Part shown: in pieces, positions 47,401 to 58,000 of the stretch
How positions within the stretch are numbered: the first letter of the stretch is position 1
Layout of the letters: every line of letters starts with the position of its first letter
DNA from: Galbula dea
Taxonomy: Eukaryota; Chordata; Aves; Piciformes; Galbulidae
DNA length: 64,000 nucleotides
Assembly: GCA_013399015.1 (NCBI GenBank)
Contig: VWZX01007397.1
Coordinates: 1,054,001-1,118,000, forward strand
Direction of reading: 5' to 3'
Translations under genes and position numbers: made by a program
Notes under the pieces: model-generated
The model's database searches: none
What the model was told of the DNA's origin: nothing
What the model saw: the letters and a program-made list of their open reading frames with translations, nothing else

Positions 47401-50400
47401 ATTTGAACAGGATTTGTGTGGACCAATAGGTGATAGGTGGTCAACTCAGGGCTGTTGTTGAGTTCTCTTTATAGCAAATGATATCTATTAGCTACTCTAA
47501 AATCCTTTTTCAATGTCCTTTGTGTCCTGCTCAGTCACTAAAAAATACATGCATATGAGGGAATTACTGCTGATGGTAAAAGTTTAAATCAAACCAGATC
47601 TTAATGCTCCACCCATTACTTGTCCCTAAATTCCACATTGCCTCATTTCTGTGCAGTAACAGGGAGTCAGGGTCTAATAACCCTGTAATGCTGGCTGCCT
47701 GCATGGCTCCTCAGTTTCTATAACAGTTCAGCGCTGAAGTCCTGATGGAGCTATCAAAATAGCTTACCTCCAGCTGTGAAATGGATACAACAGAGCCTGC
47801 AGACATACTCAAAACACACTTGTTGAGTCAAGTTCAGCCTGGGAGTCAAGTTCAGCCTGGAAATCAAGTATGATGGCTTCTTGAGACTATTTTCAGGCAC
47901 CACAACCTGGATTCCTCCTTGACTCTGGATGTTTAATTGAGGCATTTTAGCTACGAGTGTGGTCACACTACGCCTCTTCATATTCAGCACAGAAAGACCA
48001 AGATTTGAATTATTCTCTAGAGGCATCCATTAGTTCTGCAATATTGCTTACTGTACAGGGAACCTAAAGGAACTCTCAGAATCATCTGATAAGTGCCTAA
48101 AGTTTTGCGAGATGAATATTAGTCTAACAGATGAGTGGCTGTGGGATTCTTTGTTCAGGTGAAAGAAGTTTCCACATCCTCACACTGCTCATTTAGACCA
48201 GGAACTTGATCACAAGCTCACCACCACCAGGACATGCTCTGAAGCACAACCAAGGGTTACACACTCTCAACATCTGTTCCTGGAACTGGATCAGAGGGAA
48301 GTCAGCCTTGCAGGTAACCTGGTGAGCAGAACATTTGATGGTCGTGTGGGATACGCAGGTTCAAGACCCTTAATTTGGACAAATAAATAACAAATCTCCA
48401 TTTACTGCCTTCCAAGTGGGCTAGACGAATGTCTCTTTCTGTGAGAAAAGCCAAGCTGACAGGCACTCAGCTCCAGAAAACCACAGAGATTCTCTTTCCA
48501 GTTTAGAAGCCAGATCAGTGATATATACCTGGTTCATATCTGAGAGCTCCAGCTTCTAGCACTTGTGCCTGTACTAGAAGTGTATCACAAACTGATTTTA
48601 CTATACAGTAAAAGCATCCAATAGGTGTTAAAAAACTGAGCCAAACACCTTGGTAACATACCCTATTTTGACTTCAGGAAGAATTTACTGCTCTGAGCAT
48701 CTCTCCACGCCTCATGCACACAAACACACTTCTCACATTACTGCCCTGTTACTCTGTGATTTATAGCTGTTCATGTAACTGCTCTCTAACACACTTCATT
48801 CAAAACAATACAGGCTAGAAGAGACCTCTGCGACTTAAGGTACATAAACCAATCTGAGCAATTTCAGATGGTTTGGATGGAGCACCTGTTAGACAGCAGC
48901 TATGCCAGTAGGCAAGTGGTAGCACCCCTGAAGACATAGAGAAGAAAGGCAAATGGTGAGCTGGAGGCAGGACAGAGCTCACAATCTCTCCACAAGTTAA
49001 CCGCAGACAGAAACAGAATCCTTCCCTGCTGAAGTCCTGTAGATAGACTTGTCCTGCAGCTCCTGGGGTTTGAATGCCTAGCTTCAAAGCAACATCCTTA
49101 AATTAATATGAATAAATAGATGCTACAAATACAGGCCTGTCAATGAGACAAACAGGGTCAAAAGCAGGAAATTCTAAATGTTTGGTAACTATATCTAATT
49201 ATGCCTGGGGTATTCTGAGGGACTATAATGAGTCTATAAAACAAGTTAACACCTGTTCCTCACACTTTTGCTAATTAAAATTCGGTAGAGATGCAATTCA
49301 TTTTAATGAGTGATCTGTTGCTCCACAGGAGCCAGTCTGCAGTGGAGGCTATCTCAACACCACCACAACTACCACGCTTTGTATCTAACATGCTGTCTTC
49401 AGTTCTGCTCCAGCAGCACTGAAGTTCACAGTTGTTTCTACTTCAGGCTGATAGTCTCCAGAAAATAAGTGGGTTAACTGTGGGAAAGTCAATTCAGGTG
49501 TGCTGACCTGCCTGTAAAGTATCAACACTCAAATAACAGAATCATCATTGCATCACTATGGTCCTGCAGCTACTGGGAGAGAGCCGGTACAGCTGGTACT
49601 GCACATCGCAGTCTTTCACAAGCAAAGAGACTGAGGACTGTACACCAGCCAACGACAGCCCTTGTACACCTAGCAAGACTTTTCTTGCCCTGAAGAGGTG
49701 TTCCCTCCTGTCGGCTTGCTTCACTTGCTTCCATTTGGGTAGGTTCTTTTCCACCTTCATCCTTTTGACTCACTTCCCACAGGGTTCCATGTTTTCTATC
49801 TCCTCCCCCCCCCCCAGTCTGTGAACAGTTGATTGAGTTCATTTTTCCAATCTCTACACAATACCTTAGACTTCTGACTAGTTTTCAGTTCTCAGCTGGC
49901 AGTTGTCTCCATGAGCTGTATTTTGGTGGACAAGCAGTGAAGGCTTTGTGAGCAAGCTGGTGTGTCCTGTGCTGCAGCCACTTTCACAAGGCTTAGAGAC
50001 TTCCTTGACAGCAAACAGAAGGGGCAAGCTGCACAGTTTGTTTCTTCAGAAGGTCAGAGAGAGCTGCATAGCTGACTTAAAACCACCTCCATATCTCAGC
50101 AATGGAGGACTCAGCATGCTTCTCGTGAGCTAAGACTTTGTGTTTACAACTGGGGTCCACTGCACAACTAAAATCTGTTAGAAGTAAAAGTTGTAAGAAT
50201 ATTAAAATTAGAGTAAGGTTGGAATGCATTTCAGTTTTCCATGTTGTCTTACAAGATCCATCTCTTCCTTCATCTCCTTTGCTTTGTTCACCAGCAAATG
50301 AATTTCATCAAATCTCTATATTCGTAGAAATGTATTTTACCTACCCTTTTATCTTCCATCCCCTGTGCCTGTATAGGTGAAATTACATAGTGTATTCACA

Positions 50401-51480
50401 CAGATGTGTCCTCTTTTTAGTTGGTCTGAATACAGTGACAGTATACTAAAGGAAAGAAAGCTTTGTTGAGGTGGAGACCCCTGGTTTACATAGGTGAAGC
50501 AGTATAACTGTAACATAGCAGGTTTGGGATTTTGGTAACTAAAATCAATCAACTCTCACACGTGCGTAAGTGGTCTCAGGAGTCTTACTGTAAAGCAGTC
50601 TACCATGTAAAACATCACCTCAGCATACAGCTTTAAGTGTCTTAAAGCTTATGTTCATAAGAAAAAAAAGATGTTTCCATAGCTCCTGGCCGCTTTCTAA
50701 AGCTCAGAGATTCGGCAGCTAGGGAGTAGTTTTACATCTGATTTTTTTTTTTTAAAGTTTGCTTATTTTTGTAAGGCAAGTAAATTTAAAGCTAACATAC
50801 AGCCCCTCTATAGCCATAAATAAAACAACTAAATTCTGTCCTCCAATATTGCTGCAGGGATCTGATGCAGTAGACACAGTTTATAAAACATAAATACAAT
50901 CTGCTTTAGTATGATTCAGCAGGAATTTTTTTCTGCTTCGTTTATACTGTTCAGATAGTAGCATTTATTCCTTGAAAGTAGTCACAGATATAAAATACTG
51001 ACCACGTGGAATATTAGTTCTCAACATGTACTCGTAAAAACATGCATCTGCCATTTGAGATGATTTATTGTGCTCCTCACTTGGAGGTGTTGTCAGCCAA
51101 CGAGAGCTACTTTGCTACTCTACAACGGTGTCAAAGTCTTTACAGAGCTGCCATTTTATCCTGATTATTTTTCGTGCGGGTGTTTCACTTACACAGAAGG
51201 AAGGAGCAATATACAGAGTGCCGACACCAGCTCTTCATCAGGTGCTAGATGACTCATCGGCTTTTAATGTGTAGTATGAGTAACTAACAATTATTAAAGT
51301 AGTAGTTGATGACAGTGTATCACTGAAGTTAACAGGAGTGGACAAATGGTGTCCAAATAAATCCTGATGCTGGCTCTGGAGGCAGAGGGTTAATACTGCT
51401 AAAGCATTACAAAATTTGAATACAAAGCGTAGGTATTTATTAACATCAGTATTTTGCGCCTTCTCCTCTGCCTGTGGATG
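44441..51480. other. CPED1-WNT16 intergenic region
   Basis: About 7 kb without a recognisable gene or CR1 element. The open frames are short and motif-free. It holds an 18-bp tandem duplication at 47826-47861 and a C run near 49804-49813. A moderately GC-rich stretch at about 46600-46870 stands out by composition only. This interval is where WNT16 distal regulatory elements would be expected, but none can be proven from one sequence. Confidence 0.6.
47826..47861. repeat. 18-bp tandem duplication
   Basis: AGTCAAGTTCAGCCTGGG at 47826-47843 is repeated at 47844-47861 with one change at the last base, followed by a partial third unit (AATCAAGT). Confidence 0.85.
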
Positions 51481-51934
51481 AAGTCACTGCAGACCTGCCT
51501 GCAGCCTCAGACCCCTGCCAGCGCCCCTCACAGCCGCTCTCAGCGCCTCATACCCCAGAGGACAGAAGCAGCACCGCAGAAGTGCTGGCGACCAGCCGCA
51601 CCGGTCCTGGCTGGGGCACGACGGCGCGACGAGCAGCCCACCCCGCGCCCCAGCGCGCCCCGCCCCAGTCCACGGGCGGCCAATCCGCGGCCGGAGGAGG
51701 CAGAGCTGGGGACGGAGCCGGGGAAAACATCAAACCCAACTTTCTCACCTTTAGAGAATCGAGCGCTCCCTATGCTTCTCGTCCTGCAACCCTCCTCGCC
51801 AGCCCGTCCTCCCCGAGAGGGCCATCCGACGGCCCAGGCTTCCCCTGCCAGCTGCCCCCTACCACCCGAGGAGGAGGGAGCCGAGTAGGGGGCGTCACTT
51901 GTCCCTGCTGCCTGAGGGGCTCGATGCGGAGGCC

Positions 51935-52020
51935 ATGGGGCGCCGGGCCCCGCTTAGACCGTGCCTGTTGCGGACAGCGCTGCTACTCGCCCTCTGCCCT
52001 ACTGCCGGCGGCACCTGGAT
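51935..52020 (+). CDS. WNT16: WNT16 exon 1 coding part (signal peptide)
   Basis: The ATG at 51935 sits in a strong Kozak context (GCCATGG). The 86 nt encode MGRRAPLRPC, then a hydrophobic LRTALLLALC stretch and GGTW, ending within the Met codon at donor GTGAGT. An out-of-frame ATG lies 11 nt upstream, in a weak context. This start was chosen because it gives a signal peptide in frame with exon 2. Confidence 0.9.
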
Positions 52021-55000
52021 GTGAGTAGAGGGGCGGGAGGGCTGCGCGGCCCGCGTCCCCTCGCGAGTGCACTGGGGCCCGGCGCTGACGGCGGGGCTGC
52101 TTTGCAGGTGGATGGGCATCGTCGCTGCCGGCAGGCCGGAGAAACCGGGCTGCGCAAGCCCGCCGCTGAGCCGTCGGCAGCAGGACCTGTGCGAGCAGAA
52201 GCCGGAGCTGGTACCCGCCATCAAGGAGGGAGCGCGCCTGGGCCTCCAGGAGTGCCGCAACCAGTTCCGACACGAGCGCTGGGACTGCCGCCCGCCGCCT
52301 GCCGCCCCCCGCGAACCCACCGCCACCGTCTTTGGGCACCTGCTCAGCAGCGGTGAGTATCCGCCCCGGCGGGGCAGGGTGGGGTGCGGGGTTTCCCCAG
52401 CGAGGCGGGCGGGGGGGAACGGCGGGCAGAGCCAGACCGGGCCGGGCCGGGCAGGGCAGAGCTGGGCAGGACCAATCCCAGCCGGGCAGAGGAGTGCCGT
52501 AGCGACAGGCAGTTAGTCCGTCCGCCGCGGGAGGGGAACACAGACAGGTACACGAAATGCACCGAGCAGACTATACCTGCCGATGTCTTTCCAAAGTTAT
52601 TGTTACTTACTGTTATTTTTGCATAATACATCCGTGGATGACAGTGCCTTTAACTAGATCCACTTACCTGTGTTGAAATGTTTATCTTAGGCAAATCGTG
52701 AGTCTATTATACCTTTGTGTCATAATGACTAAATGAGTGAAGTAATAACACATAGTATTTCAAAAAGGTCACTTAATTGCAGGTAAAATTCTGCTCACAG
52801 CACCATATGAAATGTGAAGTGCTTTAAAATGCATACGTTCTCAATTACGTGGTATTGCTCAACACAGGAAGACCAAAGCAGCTTTCCTTGCATGAGCTAT
52901 TGGTGGAATTGCAGAAATTCACACTGAAATAGAGACATTTTGTTTGTATCAAAGCCCTTCATCCTGAAGTTTCTTTTGAGCATTCTGCTCAATTATTTCA
53001 GCATAGCCACTGATGTGAACTTAAGTATTGCAGTACTATTATATATATAATTACTAAGTATTTTGTGTTTGTGCAATTTTCACTTTATGTTACAACAGTA
53101 TACAAGAAAAAAATTTTTCCCGGTGAGGGTGCCAGAGCGCTGGCACAGACTGCCCAGAGAGGCTGGGGAGTCTTGTTCTATGGAGGTATTCAAAACCTGT
53201 CTGGACACATTTCTGTGTGACCTGGTCTAGGGAATCCTGCTATGGCAGGGGGGTTGGACTAGATCTTCTGAGGTCCCTTCCAACTCCTAACGTTCTCTGA
53301 TTCTGTGATTAACCATGAAGACATAAAATGAGTAATCAAAAGTGATGCATATTCAAAAAAAATTTTTAAAGAATTAAAAATAGGCAGGGAGTAGTTTACC
53401 CTACTATATGTAGCTATACGTATTGTATGTTAGTCTTTCTGTCCGAGGGAAAGACTATTCTGCAGGCCCCATAAATGAGTGGCACTGGTAACCCACAAAA
53501 CTTCACTAGTATGTCCTGTAGAAGCATTTTTCATGGTACCAGCACCACAGACTTATACAAACAGGAAAAACACCAGGAACTTTTCTGTCTGTGATTCTAG
53601 TTTTAAAGAAAACATTAGTGGCATGCTCACCTAGAACAGGTTGCACACGATGGCATCTAGGCAGTTTTTGAATGCCTCCAGAGATGGGAGAATACAGGAA
53701 CTTTTTTTACAACACTGAACATTAGTACAGTGGCATTTTTAGCTGCAGTTAATGGCCAGTCACTGATTTTCAGTTTGCTTGGAGAATGTAACTTGCTTAA
53801 CATGGTTTAAAGATCTGTACCACGTTATGCCAGAAGTGTCAGAGGGCAGGTCCTTTTATGGTTCTAAAGAGAGTTAACAGTTAAACGTTTTTCTATACTG
53901 CTGTCTTTCCCATGGCCAGCTTATTCTAGGAAAAAGCAAGTAACCTAAATATCCTTGTGCCATCCTGATTTCTGCCTGGTTTAACATTATTGGGGCTGTT
54001 TACAAACTTTGTGAATTAGAAGAACCTCAATATTTGCAAGTTTAGCAAGAAGTAAGTTCTGACTATACCAAAGTAACTCAGGATTGTGACAGCTTCAGGT
54101 TTCTCATCCAAGATCTGAACTAACCTTTTCTTCTTCTTCAATATGACTAGTGAAAAACAGAGTGGAGAGTAAGGGGTTTAGGGTGTGGTTTGTTGTGAGT
54201 TTCACATTTTTATTATTATTAAAACTTAATTGGCATGAAAGTGTCTGGGGCAAATAAAGTTCCTGACCCGATTTAGGAAGGAGTAACCAAAAATCAGATG
54301 GTATAAGCAGCCAGAATCAGCACCGTTAATAGCATAGTCATATGAAGAGGCCTTGAGGTCCTTTATTTGGTTATGAATATCCACTGCTTTAACCAAGTTA
54401 ACTCTACAGACCACGCTATGATGACTTCAAACTTGTAACTGTTTCCTTTTAATAATAGTTCGGCTTGTAAAACCACTCTCTACAGCTCCACCAGGAAGGT
54501 GACCACAGGAGTTAAAGTAACATATCCATGCCTTGCTTGGTAGGCACGAAGGAGACTGCGTTCATACATGCGGTGACATCAGCAGGCCTCGTGCACTCGG
54601 TGACGCGATCATGCAGCGCTGGAAACATGACCGAGTGCTCCTGTGACGTGACCCTGCAGCACGGAGGTTCAGCCCGTGAGGGCTGGCACTGGGGTGGCTG
54701 CTCAGACAATATCCACTATGGAATGTCATTCAGCAGAAGATTCCTGGATGTGCCTATTAAGAACATAACGCGCAAGAGTGGGAGCAGACTTGCGCTGGTG
54801 AACCTGCACAACAACGAGGCTGGGAGGCAGGTACGTGTCACCAGTCAGAAATGGCAGTGATTGCTTTTTTGCCTTCATTGACAAAAGACGTCAACCAAAC
54901 AAGTCCCTAAGTGCAGGTACAGATAGGGCTAATAGCAAGAACAGCACTAACATCGCCAAGGCAAACCTGTACAAACTCAAAATCAGAGCTAACTAACTGA

Positions 55001-58000
55001 ATTCCACAAGTTAAAATAAAATCCACAAAATAGGAATTAGATCTGGAGTGCTAATGAGAGTTATCTTAAATAGATATTTGATATCCTGCAGCAAACTTGA
55101 AATAATCCTTTTATCAGCATAGAACTTTAGGAGTTTTTTCACTGATTGTTCTGTTATTATCGTGACTGCGATTTTTAATTCTCTCTCATAGTGAATGAGC
55201 AGGCAGACTGATCAGGAGGCTCGTTACTCACCACAGTATGTGGCCCATGGCTGAGAGCAGAATTCTAAAGTTGTTCAGAGAGGAAATCAAGAGTTAACCT
55301 TTTCTTTTGAAAGACGGAATGGAGCTGAAGCCTCTATTTTAAAGACCTCTGGTTAGGTGTTGAGGACGACATTGAATGTTTGTGTCCTGTTCTGCAGAGG
55401 ATGAAAAATGGAGGTGGAAACAGCCAACGTACGGAGATGTCAGTCTGTAATCTAGTGCTTGGGGCTCACATCTGGAAAGGCAGAGACTTGGGTTCTGGTT
55501 CTTGCTTTAAAATTATTTTCTCTGTTTTACCTTGGAGTTTTTAACTTCATAAGTGTTTAATGGCTCTCTCTGGCCCCACAATACTTTAAATCTGATCTGC
55601 TCAATGACACAGCTATAATTAAAGAAAAGAAATGGAGCCCCTCTGGTTTTGTCTATACATATTGATGGACTCCATTGTAATTCAGTAATTTCCTGTAGCC
55701 AGAAGCAGCATCCATGGGTTTTACTGAAAACAAGTATTTGCTGTAGATGGGTAATACCCATAGTAAGCCGTCATAAGTGCTATGGTGGTATCATTGCAAA
55801 CTATTTTAAATTAAACCAATTTATAAGTTTACAAGGTAAGATATGTTATTTAATTTAATTAAGTTATTTAATTGGAAAACCAGCAAATCTTTCAGGAACA
55901 TAGGCCCTTTTCAGGACTAATATTTACATCATGAGATGGGTACACAACTGGCTCAGGGGTCGGGCTCAAAGTATTATCATAAATGGGGTTACATCATACT
56001 GGCAACTGGTGACTAATATTGTTCCACAGGGATGCATCCTAGGGCCAGTAATCTTTAATGTCTTTATAAGCAACTTGGATGAAGGACTCGAAGGTCAAAG
56101 AAGCCAGTTTGCTGATGATACTAAGCTGGGAGGAGCTGTTGACTCCCTTGAAGGCTGAGAGATCTTGAATAGATTAGAGAATTAGGCAGTCACAAACCAT
56201 ATGAAGTTTAACAAAGGCAAGTGCTAGATTATGCACCTGGGAAGGGGCAACCCTGGATGTCTCTACAGACTGGGGAATGAGAGGGTGGAAATCAGCCCTG
56301 CAGAAAGGGATCTAGGAGTTTTGGTCGATGGCAAGTTGAATATGAGTCAGCAGTGGGCCCTGGCAGCCAAAAGGGCCAACTGGGTCCCAGGGTGCATCAA
56401 GCACTCCATTGCTAGCCGATCGAGAGAGGCGGTAGTCTGCCTGTGCTCGACACTGGCGTGGCCTCACCTTGAGTATTGAGTGCAGTTTTGGGCACCACAG
56501 TACCAGAAGGATATCAAGCTGTTAGAGAGTGTCCAAAGGAGGGCCACACAGATGATGAAGGTTCTGGAGGGGAAGCCGTATGAGGAAAGGCTGAAATCAT
56601 GTTGTCTTTTCAGCCTGGAGGAGACTGAGGGGAAACCTCATCACAGTTTATAACTTCCTCACCAGAGGTGAAGGAGGAGCAGGTGCTATCTCTTCTTTCT
56701 GGTGACCAGTGACAGGCCCCGGGGAAATGGCATGAAGCTTTGGCAGGGTCGGTCTAGGTTAGATACTAGGAAAAGCTTCTTCACCCAGAGGGTGGTGGAG
56801 CATTGGAGCAGGCTCCCCAGGGATGCAGTCATGGCGTCAACTCTCACAGAATTCAAGAAGCATCTAGGCAATGCTCTTACTCACATGGCGTGAGTTTGGG
56901 GTTGTCCTGTGCATAAACAGGAGCTGGACTCAATGATCCTTTTGGGTCCCTTCCAACTCAGAACATTTTGTGATTCTGTGACTGAAGTAGAAAAAGCAAA
57001 CTTTAAACCTAAGTAGGTGCTGAGAACAGTTACTCTGAGTTCAATTAGGCATAGTTGGCTAAATCACCTCCAGGGAAAATTGGTTGGTATTGTGTAGTAG
57101 GGGATGTTAATAAGAGGAACAGAAGGTTAAGTGATTATTTCCTTAGGGCAGTAGCAAAGGGTCATTTATCATGTTTGTAGAGAGAGGGAGTTAAGGGAGA
57201 AAATAGTAATCTCCATAAAATTCTCTCCATTTCATGATTTTTAACATACAGTACAGATAGGAGTTTTTATTTATTTGTCATTAGATGGTGCCATTTTCTT
57301 GGATTAGGGTGGCAGTGGAAGTGCAGGGAAGAAGACTGCAAAGCTCCAGAGGAACTTCAAAGAGAAAGAAATGCAATTTCTGTGTTTAGCTGGCAGTGGC
57401 ACAGGTTTTCTTTAATACCCTCTTCTCTTGTCTGTCTTTAGCGTTATGTTAGCAGCAGCAGCAGTACTTTGCTGTCCTTTTGTCTCCAGAAACAGTGTTT
57501 GCTTGTGGTCTTCTTGTACCATCCTTATGCTCATCACTCATTGGTACAGGCGTGCCAGCACAACTGTCTGGGGTCTTGCACTGTGAACTGTACCAAGGAA
57601 CCATTCAGCTTTAAAAAAACCCCAAACAACAAAACAAGACAGACAGAGCCTAGAAGGTAAACTTTTCTTTTGGTATTGCTTTCCTTAAAGTTGGATCAGT
57701 TCCCTGATCTCATTTATAGCGGTCACACAGATAGCTGAACCACCTTTGTCGTGGGGACAGGACTGACTGGCAAAGGGGAAGAGTGCATTCAGCCAAAGGT
57801 AATGTATTTTCAAACAGTGAGCTAAAGCTACTAGTAGTTTGATGTTGTTAAGAAAGTCATCGTTTTCCATGAGTAGTGTTTTTGACAAGAACCAAGTTGT
57901 CTTAGATGTCATTTATATGTGTGAAAATATAATTGATTCCACCTCTTTAATGCCATGTAACTGCAGTATCTTCTGTTACTGTTCATGTTGAGTGGTAAAT

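Larger units (their letters stand above)
51480..52540. promoter_or_regulatory. WNT16: CpG island at WNT16 5' end
   Basis: Base composition changes abruptly from AT-rich to GC-rich with many CpG dinucleotides, and returns to AT-rich after about 52540. The island covers the presumed promoter, exon 1, intron 1 and exon 2 of WNT16. No clear TATA box was seen, which fits a CpG-island promoter. The open frames of 118-184 codons on both strands here result from stop-codon scarcity in GC-rich DNA and are not called as genes. Confidence 0.85.
52353..54543 (+). other. WNT16: WNT16 intron 2
   Basis: 2.2 kb between exons 2 and 3. The first 190 bp are still GC-rich with G runs. The rest is AT-rich and holds a sense CR1 fragment at 53110-53310 and an antisense CR1-like fragment at 53604-53693. 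Confidence 0.85.

Noticed and set aside
51454..52339. Several 95-184 codon open frames on both strands around the WNT16 promoter
   Set aside because: Their composition (Pro, Ala, Arg, Gly) and position in the CpG island show they are by-products of GC-rich DNA and shadows of WNT16 exons 1-2.
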